Origin: Ceratothoa steindachneri
Taxonomy: Eukaryota > Arthropoda > Malacostraca > Isopoda > Cymothoidae
Assembly (NCBI GenBank): GCA_963969495.1
Contig: OZ018323.1
Span: forward strand, 84,537,332-84,601,331
Direction: 5' to 3'
DNA: 64,000 nucleotides
Part shown: piece by piece, positions 43,430 to 56,089 of the stretch
Position numbering within the stretch: the stretch's first letter is position 1
How the letters are laid out: every line of letters starts with the position of its first letter
Notes under the pieces: generated by a model
What the model was told of the DNA's origin: nothing
What the model saw: the letters and a program-made list of their open reading frames with translations, nothing else
Databases searched by the model: none
Translations under genes and position numbers: made by a program

Positions 43430-46400
43430 ATGGTACAAAAGGGTGTTGCATCAAAATGGCAATTCGCAACGAGGTGTGTTTTGAGTAGTTTATTTTTATC
43501 CGAGATGGATTAAGGGAAAGGCGAGGTCGAAGAGAAGATAAAAGACTATAAAATTTGATTACTAAATATTCAAGTCGAATTTGTGTTAACATTTATCATC
43601 ACATTGCAAGTGTTACACATATGCAAATATATGAAGCTTATCTTTGTTTAAAGTATGTTAAACATATGTATGTATATATATAAAAATACCATCAATAGAA
43701 CATTACATCATTTATTTTCTTTCTCTAAGACTATGAAGAGATGAATACTTGCAAAACCTAAAAATTGCAGATACGCAGAACAACGACATTAAAAAGGTAG
43801 GAACTAATGAAAGTGTAAAACTTTCATACTAAGTGGTTAAACAAGAGTCAATGTAGCTAATCTTTATTAAGAAAAAATGATTAAAAAAACAATTGACCTA
43901 TTGAATCAGAAATTGGCGGTCGGTTTGCGTTTTGCCAGTAAATATTAAGTAAAAATAAAAGAAACGCGTTTTACCTCCGCATATTAATTCATTTATACTC
44001 ATGACTAGGCGTATTTTACCAGCGCATTAGTGAATTATACTCATAAATCAAGGCGTGTACGTCAATGTAGTACGGGAGGAAATTTATCCTGTTCCACAAC
44101 ATCTCGAGTAACATGGCGTGTGCCTATGAATCAGTGTATTTTATCAGCATAAGATCTTGGTAATCTGGAACGAAACCTGTCTTTTGAATGGTTATTCTGG
44201 AGATACGCTAATGGTATTTGCCTTTGGTTCAGTTGTTTTATTTTGAAAAGAATAATAATGATTGATTTAGACATGCTTAGGGTTTAATGGGGCATTGTTC
44301 TTAGAATTAGACATTGGTTAGAGTTTTAATTCGGGTTCCTAATCATAAAATTAAACTGGAAAGGTCGATTTTTTTTTTTAACTTGAATTCGCTAAGAAAA
44401 GAGAGCTTTTTCCCTGGTATATTATTTGATTTTTTAATTAAACAGGTAAGTAAGGTATAGTACAAATGAATATATTTTAAAATTTTATTAGTTATAATTA
44501 TTACACTCAAAGGAAAATATTTAGGATTTGGTTTTATGTGTTAAATAATTACCCCTAAGTCTTGGGAATTTATTATTAGTAAAAAAGGAGAAAAGAAACT
44601 TTGTGATGAACTTAAATGTCTACGAAAAACGTCAGGATTATTCAGCAAAAACAGACTTATTGGAGATGTGATCACTTTTACACAAGCTGTAAAACATGCA
44701 TCCGTACAATGTTAAATTGTGATGCGGCAAAAAATAATTTATTCGCAATAAAATTTTGGAACGTACGAGATCACGCCTTTTAAAACCTACCTGCTTCCAA
44801 TAATGAAAGGAAAGTCTTACTAAACAAAGCTTATTCACATTTCACGAGGTGATTAAAACATTAATGACAAGATTAAGCGCTTTGTCGAGTGTTCGGACAA
44901 AATTGATGTTTTGTAATTTCTCAAAGGTGTGGCGTACAATTTTCACTAATTATTATTTTATGTACTGATTATTTAATTCCATTAAACTACATTACGTTTA
45001 GATATAACCTAACCTAACAAAATTTATAACTTGTATTAAACTGTTTCCTATGTGTGTAATAATTATAACTACTAATTTTTTTAAGAAATTTTCTGTAGGG
45101 GGAAATTTTCCTTGTTTGGAATTTCAGTGGATGAAATTTTCATGGGTGGAACTTTCGCGTCAAGTAAATGACACAAGTCGAAATAATAATTTCACGCGGA
45201 GCAAAACACACCATAGCATATAGAAATTCCATAAAAACCAACTTACAACCATTTAAAATATAGATAGTTGGATGCAACCAATAACAATGAGAAGCACATA
45301 CTCAGGGACTAAATTTTGAAGATGCTACACGAAAACAATGTTTCCCCAAAGGATCATTGGCTCATAAGAGAAGAATTTTCACTACTGAATAAAATAACTA
45401 AAATAGAAGACAACGTCCAAATCATCTATTGACCGGTAAAACACAGGTTTTAGAATTACGAGGGGCGTTTGTAAAGTAAAGTCAGCGAGGGAATAGAAAA
45501 TATGCGAAACAGCGAAGGATGACTTCACCGAGCAATGCCTCATAATTAGGAATCTTTGTTATTTTTAAAACTATTGATAATGAGTAGAATATTAAGTGAA
45601 TAAGGCAATTTTTGTTTAATGGAGGAATAATCAAGGAAGAGGGAAACAAATTAAGCTGAGAGAAAAATAAAATTATAGTAAAATGAGTTCGAAAGTCATC
45701 ATATAAAACGTTAAGAATAACCACATCCACGCAATTCAGACACTCACACCTACAAATAGATGTAACTAACCCCTTAAACTAAGTGAAAATAATAAACCTA
45801 CAAACATGGACTTGTATAAGAAGTGGGTAAGAGGTATCTGAAGAGGAAAGAAAAAAACAAGATCACAAGACCCAGACAGATAAACTAATAAAGTAAGAAG
45901 ACAAAAAAAAGCTTGGCTTCCAAAACGTCAGAAAAAATTACTCCCACTCACATTTACACACAGAAGGGAAAGGAGGTCAATATCGGGTTCTTTGTACTTC
46001 GCCGTAAAGATTGCGTTAATTTGTTATACAGACAAGTTAAACGCTCTATCGGTCCTGGGGGAGGCCGGGTCTTGGGAAGCTTCCGGCTCGTATTAAGAAG
46101 GGGGGGATATACCCCATTGCCTATCATATTTCTCTGTTCATAGGGGGAGTGGGGCGCAATTGGCCCTATAATTTCATGCTATTTTCGTGGACTTTTGTGG
46201 CGACCTCAATTTTAGGCGCCCTCTATTCACCGTCCGCACGCAGGCAGGTATTTATTACACGCAGAACCACGCATGCGCTTACTCTGTTTCGAATTGATCC
46301 ACTCCTTCATTTAACCATTCATACATCCTAAAACTATTTATTGCCTTTCTCATCTATACACCGATTTTGTCACGCACAAATTCTAGTGTGGTCTGTTAAC

Positions 46401-47290
46401 CGTAGGTGGTTTTGAGACCCTTAATTAAGGGATTTTCGGGGAAACAGAAAATTTTGCTATGGCATGACAGGAAGAGCAAATGGACATTTAAATTCTGGTA
46501 AAAATGAGGATCCATTAAGGAGTGGAGGGTGGTAATATCTTCGTTAGTTTTCTAGTGTTGAGTTTGTTATTCTAATTTTACTTATTCCTCCTCTTATTGA
46601 AATGTATGTATTTAATTATGCTGCTCGGTGACGCTTTGAGTGAAAGGGACGAGTGATGCTAATAATTATTAATTATTTATTGTATTGAAATCTTATTATT
46701 TCATTCTTCCTCTTTTTTTTCTTCCTTCCCCAACTTCTTTAAAGAAAGCGTCATACCTTGTCTAATGTGCCATGTTCTCCATCCGGGTGAATTAGCAAAA
46801 CGGGAACATAAAATTGCCGCTTCAATTTAAAGTTCGTCCATTTACTCTCCCTCATTTTTATCCTTCGATTTCAATCCCCCGTCTTCATTTGGACGCTCAA
46901 ACTCGTCCACCACCATTTCCTACGCCCTGGTTTGATAAGGGTGGCACACAGACCTGGGCTATAGGGCAATGGGGGTAAGCTATTGAGATGCCAATTCGAT
47001 AAAGATATCAGCTTCCTCCACGAATTTGGTATTCTCGGGTAAATATACTGTAATCTTACGGTAATCTAACGCGTATAGTATCATCTTTGTCACCCTTACC
47101 ACTCCCCCACAAAAAAGTTGGTTCGGCGCGGGTTGACGCCAGTATTAACTGGACGAGGTACAGTTTCGATTTATTACTCTTAATTCAATTTCAATCCTTA
47201 AAATGCTTCTACTCCACTTCATCTTTGTTTAATCGGTGCCACTGTTTTAAGTGCAAATGCTACTTGTTGCAGTACTGTCGTCAATTTTGA
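43430..47290. other. Long AT-rich stretch, no supported gene
   Basis: Open frames stay under 85 codons. A diverged 46-bp duplication lies at about 43965-44070 (GCGTTTTACCTCCGCAT and CGTATTTTACCAGCGCAT). Words GTGGAATTTTC recur near 45110-45160. No RNA or transposon signature found. Confidence 0.35.
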
Positions 47291-47295
47291 TATGT

Positions 47296-47321
47296 GATGC
47301 CAACTCAATGCCTCACGTCTG
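47296..47321 (+). other. Perfect 10-bp stem-loop
   Basis: AATGCCTCAC, loop GTCTGG, GTGAGGCATT, followed by T-rich sequence. Compare 34274-34305. No associated gene. Confidence 0.5.
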
Positions 47322-47324
47322 GGT

Positions 47325-48135
47325 GAGGCATTTATTTACCAGGGACCCCTCGCAGTTAACTAAGCGGAAAGTCAGGAACCGTGATTTTCATGATGAGTAA
47401 CGGGAAGAAAAGGAAGAATAATAATAGTTAATTAATTATTAGTGTTCCCATTCCTTTCGTCTGCAAGATCTCCGAAAGGATAAAGAAACTAACATAAAGA
47501 TTAATATGACCTTCACTAGTATGCCCGATATAAACAGGGGACTGTTATCGTTATGGAGGGGAGATGCGTAGGGAGAGCAGTAGTAGTGTTTGGCATCAAC
47601 GGGCGACAGTTTGGAATCCTTCGTGGATCAAGGGAGAAGCGCCTGTGCAACTTCAGGGGAGTGTGAAGTGAATACCCGATCCCACGGGTTCCGCAAACAA
47701 ACGATTGACTTTGTCTGCGTGTGGGTGTGTGTGAGTGCAAATGAAAGAAGTGAAAGAGAGGGAGGTATCATGATTGACTATGTGTAGAATATTCCAATGA
47801 TTAGCTAGAACTACCGGAACACAAGTACTAGACTGCTAGAAGTTTAATAATAATAATAATAATAACAATAATTGTCAATTTAATAAATTTAAAACAAGAC
47901 ATTAAATCCAGTTTTAAACTACCCCTGGCCCTAGGGTATTCTGGTGCCTAGTTTTATTTTCCATGGTCCTTGCCATGTCTTGTGCCCTCTATGCTAAGGT
48001 CAGAAGGGGGCGACTAGTGCTAACATCGAGAACTGAAGCATTTGATCCCACTTAGACCTCTTCACAAACCGGTACCTCTAGGCCGAAAATATGCCTGAAA
48101 AGTCCCCAACATTCAAAGTTATTGAATTCAATTAG
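47325..48135. other. Spacer with short (TAA)n
   Basis: (TAA)n at about 47846-47868. Remaining sequence has no recognisable feature. Confidence 0.4.
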
Positions 48136-48139
48136 AGTA

Positions 48140-48560
48140 TTTGTGATCCAAGGTCTTTTAAAGTATCAAATTCCTGGATAAATACAGCTGAATTGAGAAA
48201 CTTTAGGGTATCAATTTCCTGGTTTAAAGACCACTGGATTGAAATACTTTAGGGTATCAATTCCGTGGATAAATGCCGCTGGATTGAGAGTCTTTATGGT
48301 GTAGCGTACGAGAAGTGCAAGCGAGCGGCTTAAAATCTTCGCTTGAATGATTCTTTTTTTTTGAGTCAGGATGGCCGAGTGGATTCGCAGCTCGTTAACA
48401 GTGGTCCAACGACCAGGAAACCTTTTCACAACTCGCCTATGTTATTATTTTCTTCTTTGCCCCTTTTCCTCTCTATCTACAAGGGTATCAATTTCCTGGA
48501 TAAAGCCTGCTGGATTGAGAGACTTTAGGGTATCAATTCCCTGGATAAAGACAGCTGGAT
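48140..48560. repeat. 46-bp tandem array, five units, interrupted by an insert
   Basis: Units read TTTAGGGTATCAATTCCCTG then GATAAAGACAGCTGGATTGAGAGAC with substitutions. Three units lie at about 48158-48296 and two at 48482-48568. Between them a 185-base insert splits one unit after its first bases. Confidence 0.85.
48297..48481 (+). mobile_element. Insert with tRNA-Leu-like head in the 46-bp array
   Basis: GTCAGGATGGCCGAGTGG at 48365-48382 is the usual first 18 bases of eukaryotic tRNA-Leu (acceptor strand, A box). What follows (ATTCGCAGC...) does not continue as a tRNA and no B box was found. Upstream within the insert, CGGCTTAAAA and a T-run recall the region before the A box in the SINE-like copies at 38 and 40 kb. 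No clean target duplication seen. Likely a tRNA-derived retroposon. Confidence 0.5.
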
Positions 48561-48569
48561 TGAGAGGTC

Positions 48570-49925
48570 GGAGTCTTCAAATCTTCCTGCGTCCCGGGAG
48601 TGTTCCCATTTCCGTTCTCGAATATCCTTCCTCACAGTCTGCAGGTGAACTGCAAAGAACAAATTTAAGACAGGATATCCATAGTAGGGGCTCCCATCAC
48701 GAGAATAAAGAAGGCAGTTTGAGGGGTCAGGCTTAATCCCCGGTGAGGGAGTTTAAAATATGAGGCGACGCCGTTCAGAGGGGAATTCATTTCAAAAGTC
48801 ATTAAAACGACGAACATCGAGATCGATCAGTGACCTCCTCTGGGGAATGCTTGACCACACGGAAGCTATTGGAATAAGCATAAACTAATAATTAAACGCA
48901 TGCGAGGATGAAATGCTAAACTCTTATCTACAGGAATTTATGTGGCTTGAAACACATAAATACAATGTTTTCAGTGATTTTTGCGATACGATTTCCAGCT
49001 AATGTCTTTTTAATTAAGTTGTTAAAATTTAATTTCTAGAGTTTTACAAAGTTTACAATTTATAATTATTTTAAAATAAACTTTCTAACAAATATTTTCC
49101 TAAATAAATTTTTAAAGATTTTTTTTATCTTAGCCTTGGGAGGGATTAGCTTTACTGGTGTAACTTTGTGAGGGATGATCTTTACTTGGTAAAATGGGAG
49201 GGACTATCTTTACTTGATCCCTCCAAGATACAATATATTCGCCTGGGTTTCTTAAAGAATTGATAATAACTGGTCAAAATTGAATTGCCCCTCCAGGGGT
49301 GATTGGGTGAGGGGTAAATGATCTCACTGACAATGATGTTGCTGTGGTCATAATCAATAGCGAATAGTATCGAATTGAGGTCGAGGGATAATCACAGCAA
49401 TTGAGGTCAATGGGCGACGGTTAAATTTGCGTGACAAGGACAACCTTCGTGGTAATGGAGATTGAACTGAAATTTAACCCAGTTTGAAAACATTTCGGAA
49501 CGTTTTGCACCGTATGTGGGTCAAGTAAAATCTCCCACAATGTTGTCCTGCTCGTTGCTTAAAAGACCAAGCCCGGATATAGGCTGCTGTTCTGGGAACC
49601 CATGCACCCTAAAGTTTTGTTCATACGAACGCGATATGCAAATGCGCTCATGCCCGTAGTTGCGTCGATGAATGCTAAGAGGAACGTGAGTTTCCCTTCG
49701 TTATCGCTTGCAGATAATATTTCTTCCTTTAATTTCTACTCTTTTTCATCTAAAAGGGTAGAAACGAGGCATTACGGTTTCTAAAGAAGCGCTCGTTTAA
49801 TGAAGGACTTAAGTTATTTGCGTAGAGTAATTTGCATATTATTATGATCGAGGACGCCAAAGGCCAGAACACCAGTTGCGTTCTTGAAAATGTCGTCCTC
49901 ACGCGAGGCACCGGCTCATCCTTTT
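48570..49925. other. Spacer, minor repeats
   Basis: GGGAGGGATTAGCTTTACT, GAGGGATGATCTTTACTTGG and GGGAGGGACTATCTTTACTT occur in series at 49138-49217. Otherwise no feature. Confidence 0.4.
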
Positions 49926-49928
49926 ATA

Positions 49929-51318
49929 CCTCTGAACAAAAAGTATAAATCACCCTCCGGATTTAAGTATTTAACATGTTTAATCAAACTTGTTATAATT
50001 TATCATAATGTGTATTTTGCTAATATGTTTTAAAATTTTGCCAATATGTTTGAATTACTTTGAATTATACTAGATGGTGGGTAAATATATAATTAATAAA
50101 ATGGTTTCTTAAATCAGAACTTAACCAGCATTTCTTATACTTCAGGTAATATTTATAAATATTGCGTATTAAATATCGTTCAAAAAAGTAATATGACTAT
50201 AACTAAAGAACTTAGAGTAGCACAGATAGCATTAATCCATATTCTCCACCCTAGTAGGAGGTCAATAGATGAGCTCCTAAAATATTTGTTAAAAAATCCC
50301 TACTCTCCAGGGACAAGGGTTATCACAGGTAGAAATTGGTAAAAGAAATAAAATGTTCAAGATATGATGCCCAAACCACTACAAAACGATATAATGAGAC
50401 CAAGAGTTTTGTATCACGGAATATGTGGCAATAAAACTTGCTAAAACACTGAACAAGCTTTTGAGATCAATGAAATTTCAAGTTTAAAAATATTACCCAG
50501 ATGCAAGACGATAAAGAAGCCGTGGATATATGAGGTCAACAGAATTTAACGTCTTCAGTGGGCCAAAGATCACAGAAATTGAACACAAGAACAATGTTCT
50601 AAAGTTATCTGGTAAGATGAAAGTAACGATCAGATGTTTAAGAAAGACGAATGTATTCTTAATTTAGATGTAATTTATGTAATTCCATTGAATCATATTA
50701 ATGAAGAAAATTATATAAAAAATATTTTTTCTAATATTTTCAGCACTTTTGGCGTTACCCTTTTTAGACAAAGAGTTTGAAAGGCATTTGATTCTGCCTG
50801 TGTGGTACCAATTGTGAATAATGGAGGTTGTTATATCATTGTATGGAGCTGCATTTCTTCATCAGAGCAAGGAAAGATTTTCTTATGGCAAAGAAGAATG
50901 AACTCTAGAATTTATACGGCCGTGTTTTAGTCTGCATAACACCAAAAATTGGTTTAGAGAAATAGGGTTCATCCCAATGGATTGGCCACTGCATAACCCT
51001 AACTTAAATCCAATAGAACACTTGTGGCGAGTTCGTGGAAAAGCAATAAAAAGTACCACACATAAAAATAAAACAGAAATGTATGATAACTTACAAGCTG
51101 AGTGGGGAAAGATTGCCTTTGTTAAAATTTGAGGAAATCCATGCCAGGAAGAATTATGGCTGTAATTAAAGCAAAAAGGAATACGAATAAGTATTAAAAT
51201 AATTATAAATAAATAAATATAAATATGTATACTGAATTCCTTTACCACAATTGTCTAGTTGCATTGTATGAATGATTCCATAAAGTGGTTTTTTTTTTTT
51301 TACTTTTGGCCAAGGGTG
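49929..51318 (+). mobile_element. Tc1-like element copy 2, probably full length
   Basis: The right end ACTTTTGGCCAAGGGTG followed by TA (51319-51320) is a typical Tc1 terminus. A degraded counterpart, ACCTCTGAACAAAAAGTATA, preceded by TA, lies at 49927-49948. The transposase lies between on the plus strand. Length about 1.39 kb. The left terminus is uncertain; the 5' part is shared with copy 1 at 41 kb. Confidence 0.6.
50193..51197 (+). pseudogene. Tc1-like transposase, copy 2
   Basis: It starts MTITKELRVAQIALIHILHP. Later come WAKDHRNxTQEQCSKVIWxD (first catalytic Asp block, WSDES degraded), SACVVPIVNNGGCYIIVWSC, ISSSEQGKIFLWQRRMNSRI, WFREIGFIPMDWPLHNPNLN and IEHLWRVRGKAIKS. The normal end is SMPGRIMAVIKAKRNTNKY with stop at 51195-51197. 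The family's DLNPIE is NLNPIE here. Several stops and frameshifts; the second Asp block near 50930 is missing or unreadable. Confidence 0.75.
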
Positions 51319-51324
51319 TATCGT

Positions 51325-52740
51325 GGTCTTCGGAGACCACTCAGTTTTGGATCTTATTACTCTTTCTTTCAATTAATATTTTTAAGTTTTGATCTGTTAT
51401 TGTTTCAAACTTTAATACGTCTTATAGCGATGAATTATAAACAAGGTTTGTGAAATGGCTTCCTTCTCACTCTAATTCAAGTTATTTTGTGCCGTCGATG
51501 CCACGATCAGTCTTTAGTGTTCACTTTTAGACATTTAGATGATCAGAAATCTTCGAAACATTAAAATGTATAAGATTACTAATATAAGTAAGGTTATATT
51601 GCATCTATTTTTTAAATAATTTTGATTTTTTTTTTACGATTGAAGAAATCACTCGCCCGATCTACGTTTCCAAAGGAAAAACAATTCAGAAAAATCCGTA
51701 ACGAGAAGAAACTGTTACCCTTTAAATACCGCTAGTAGTTTGGTGTTTATGTTTCCAACAACAGGAATGTTTGATATAATAGAACTGATCAGTAATATTT
51801 ATTATAAATTACTGTTCCATTCGCAAAGCAAAGCTTGCACTGGTGAGAATAGCTTAATTTTATGAATAACCAAATCAATACGTAGCACGACTCCAAACGT
51901 TTTAATCTATAAAATCACGCAAGCAGGAATCAATGTACTTTCCAAAGGAATTGAAAATAGATTTTCAAACATTGGTTCAGGAGAATAAGTTTCAAGAATA
52001 GGGATTAGATGAGATCTGTTCTTCCTTTTAGCCCTAACTACCTTCTTTTCCTCCTAATCAATAGGTTCTTTGTTCTATTAGTGTTCTTGGTCTGTACATA
52101 TAGTCCAAATCTTTTCCAGTCTCAATAATATCAATCAAAGGATTTATTGTAAAGTAGAATACAGTCCTCGGTAATTTTATTTACCACAGGTAGATTATGC
52201 AAATGATGTTATTTCTACGACTACCTTGGAATTTATGCCAAGGTTTCTGAGATTATCTACAGTACCTACTCCAACCTCGATGTTCTCAATATGCTTTACC
52301 CATCAGAGGTTCTATTAACTCTGGGCATTATTTACTTACTCCATTAAGTATTCCAGCCTCTACCTAATGCTTAAATTGTTCGCCCGAATCCTGAATTTTT
52401 TTATTGCAGGGTAACGAACTTGAAGTCATTGGGAGGAATATATTGATAGAAACCAACAAAATTGCAACAAATTTGATAGATAAATGGATGAGTAATAACA
52501 CTTGTTATGAAATTTCCCAACCAAAATATTCATATGATATCATTTTAACATCCATATGTTTAATTTATATGGTTTAAATTATAACATTGCGAAGCTACAC
52601 GAGTAGTTTCTATGACTTAATCATAATTTGGACTCGTCAAGACGAGTCCAGAGCGTTCTAAAAACCCTTTTTCGGCATTGAAACTACAAGCAATCATCAT
52701 GGCAACAGGTAGTTAACAGTGTCTTCCAGGATCAAATCGA
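51325..52740. other. AT-rich spacer with a small palindrome
   Basis: GGACTCGTCAAGACGAGTCC, a perfect 20-base palindrome, sits at about 52630-52649. Nothing else recognised. Confidence 0.4.
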
Positions 52741-52759
52741 AAAGGAATACGAAATTTAA

Positions 52760-53610
52760 ATATAAGATAAGCTACAAGAAAGTTCCAGAATAACTCAAAG
52801 TCCCTAATTATACAGTAAGGTCAGCAATAAGAAAGTTCAAGGATTTAGAGACAGCTACACCGCCTTACCCCTCCTTCCGGTCGTCTAGAAAAATTCATCT
52901 TCGCACAGTTCAGAGTATCCTTAGATCCTTTAAAAACAACCCAAGGAAGACTAGAGGGGAAGTGAACTATCAGTTCGAGACGAACGCTTCTGTGTTAGTT
53001 CGAAGGCAGGGTCCATTATGTTGCATGAAGAGGAAATGTATGGACATTGTGTAAGGAAGACAACATTACTGAAAAACATTCATTTGACAGCTCGTCTAAA
53101 GTACGCCAACGATCATTTAGAGAGAGATCTAATTTTTGGCACAAATGATGTCAGGCATGTTTGGCAGAAATGTGGTGAGGCTGGTCTTCCAAAATACATG
53201 GGTATCACAATAAAAATTGTTATGTAATTGGGCAGGTTCAGTGCAACAGGCGTGAACACACTTCCCATAATCAACGGAATGATGAATAAAGAATGCTATA
53301 GTAAGATCCTTGAAGATCACCTGAAGAGTGATGCTGGCAAGCTTGGCCTAGAAAGAAGATGGGCCTTTCAACATGACAACGAGTCCAAGCACAGAACGAA
53401 ATCAGATTTTATCCTGTTTGAAGGAAACTAAAATAAACTGAAAGTATGCGTCCATGTAAGATAACCCCCAAATATCAATGATTTAGATAAGTTTTGCACA
53501 AACGAGTGGGGCAAAATTTATCCAATTTTTTTTTAATGGTTCATGAACTATGGCGAAAAATTGGGGGCTATTAGGTAAGGGATCGAATACTTTCTGGCGC
53601 AAGTATATTT
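52760..53610 (+). pseudogene. Tc1-like transposase, different lineage
   Basis: The N-terminal helix-turn-helix region reads KVPNYTVRSAIRKFKDLETA. The two overlapping frames at 53018-53431 then give ARLKYANDHLERDL, TNDVRHVWQKCGEAGLPKYM, INGMMNKECYSKILEDHLKS and RRWAFQHDNESKHRTKS. The blocks match Tc1 proteins of the common fish/arthropod type (LKYA..H, VWRK.GEA, ING.M....Y..IL, FQQDN.PKHT). The second catalytic Asp (HDN) is kept, while the DLNPIE region is missing or shifted. A later piece, FCTNEWGKIYP, fits the tail. Inactive. Confidence 0.75.
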
Positions 53611-53619
53611 AATCTCTTG

Positions 53620-56085
53620 TTTGGAAAAATGAAAATTGTCTTTTCTAGAGATACAGAATCACATTAAAAGAGAGTTAAGGTATTTGTGGGATGTCCTAGG
53701 AAAGCTCATTTTGTAATAGTCACCTAAACACAACTACAACGAGAAACAATAAAGACTGAAGTGCCTGAAAAATTAATCTTCTGTGAAGCTGGTCGAACAC
53801 TACTTAGTACCATCATGGTTCAGAAAAAGTGTTTCCTAGACATCCATTTGTAATGTATGCATTAATTATATGCCCAATAATATTTTCGGGAAATACGATC
53901 AATCAAAAACCTTATATAAATGAAAGAATTGGTCAGAAAACACATAAAAGATAGCATTTGTTGATTTTCATGGACTAACATATATACACAGTAGCTTATA
54001 AAACTACGCACACTATTGCATACAAAATATACCAGGTGTTTCCTTATTTGGGTGTATTTTGTTGCGAATCACATATGTAGGATTGTTTTTTTTTTTATTA
54101 ATACCAAATACTCTACTGTGAGCTCACATTACCTTTAACATTTTGGCAAACATGCACACAAATACGCGTATTCACTTGCAACTAAAGGAAGTTGAATGCA
54201 CATAGGTAGATAAAAAACTGCGATTTTAAAAAGTTGCATCCCATATTACTCAACTACAAGCAGACGCAAATTCATATCTAGACATACGTGCACATCTTTA
54301 CCAACCAAAGGTCAATACACCCCCAAACCTACACCAATACACAACACAGGTATAAAAATGCGAACATTACTACACACATGTACCCCGTTTTTATGTAATC
54401 AATCACGCATGAGTTTGGGTGGGGCATCTAGGCCGATGCCTACGTGGCTACTTTGCGCCGCCTCCCACTCAGCACTGAGGAGTGAAGGCCAAGACACCTC
54501 TAGATATAAAAGAAGATTTCCATTTGGGTTCAATGGAGAGAAAATCGAAACCAAGACGACTAACGTGAACATTTTAATACAGTGAACACAGAAGGAGAGT
54601 TGAGAACTAGATTAAAGAAAAGGAGAATAAATGCGAAGAATATAAATAGTGTAACAAAATGAAGATGTCTAAGACGTGGAAAATAAAGACCTTACATATT
54701 ATGCATTAAGACCGTGGGTAGGATATAAAAGCCCAGGAACCCGTTTGCACAAATAATAAACAGTCAAACGCGCGAGAACTACATATGTGGAGATGTGTAA
54801 AAATGTAACAAGGAATCTGGCTAATGATAAACAGAGCACACGACCGAATACGCTTAGAAATCTTGATGGAAAGTGTGGGAGAGAAGAATTTTAAAACCTC
54901 CATTTAGAAACGCTCGTAGCGAGAAACACAACAGAAGTGGGGAGCACAAATAACACTTCCCTTGGTCTCCGTTCGTATCAATGACCAACTCGCAAATCTT
55001 AACACTTCCGAAAAACCATCTTCAATTTATGCAATTCATTGTTTTTCAGCGTGATTCCTCCAACATACATATATCTTCTAACACATTCTTATTTATATTT
55101 ACTCTTCATTATTGATTTATTATCTAGAATTACGTTTTTACATAACTTGAACAAATAATTTTGAATTTTGTTAAGGTTTTGGAAAATATTTCCGGCAATT
55201 CATTTATATCAAACAACGTTTCTTGTTTGTGTATTGGATTAAATACTGTGTATTTACGCCCATAACTGTGCAAATAATCTTAATATTTTATGGAAATTTT
55301 TCTGAAAATAACGTCAAACTCTACAGCTTCACGATAACAATTCTCTGAGCGTCGTGACACTAAATGAAACAAATACAAAAATATAAACCAGCAAAGACCC
55401 TAAGATTTACTCGAGACTAGGTCAAAAGGAGGGAAAACGGTCGAATGCAGAGGTTAAGGGGTGATAAAAGGAAGAGAGGAAACGGACAAACATTTAGTCT
55501 CACAATTCCTATTTCCTTTCTTTGAACTTCCAATGGTTTGTATTAAATTTGTGGGTTTTAATAGGAATTGAATAGAAAGCTTTATTTTTAATCTAAGCTT
55601 TCCACATACACTTATGAAATGGGTAAAGAGTTTGATTTTATAAAGTCCTAGAAGTGATTAAATATAGCCAATTAAAAGGAGGGCGTGACATTAAATTTTA
55701 AGGTTTTTGGTTATCTATGATTTGTTAAGTACCTAATATATTAATCCTTACATGATTCTCCACGAAATAAAAATTTATACTGGACATTATCTTTGGTGAA
55801 ACATTTTAGTTTATAAACCGCCGCTTTCCTATCTCCAAGCTACTGACTTCCTGAACTTTATAGAATCAAATTCTTTTACGATATTATAAGTGTATGACAA
55901 AACTTAGATTAAACAAGGTGCAAAATAAAAGCCTTCTCTTTAATTCCCATTAAAACCTATAAAATTAACAAAACAATGGAAATTCAAAAGAAAAGAATAA
56001 TATCCAAGCTGATATCAACTTTTTAAAAACTCCTATTTCTGTAAGCTCATATTTTAAAGTAATACTTATAGATTCCATTTTATAA
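53620..56085. other. Long AT-rich stretch, no supported gene
   Basis: Includes a GC-richer patch with an open frame at 54358-54585 of no recognised domain. No RNA or repeat signal beyond simple AT richness. Confidence 0.35.
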
Positions 56086-56089
56086 TATA

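Noticed and set aside
48365..48440. tRNA-Leu gene
   Set aside because: Only the first 18 bases match; no anticodon arm, T arm or B box follows.
50610..50745. Intron in Tc1 copy 2 (GTAAGA ... TTTTCAG)
   Set aside because: The GTAAG lies within the degraded WSDES catalytic block itself and copy 1 does not support removal; coincidental splice-like words.
54358..54585. 75-codon plus frame in a GC-richer patch
   Set aside because: No domain, no homologous block elsewhere in the window, and surrounding DNA is featureless.
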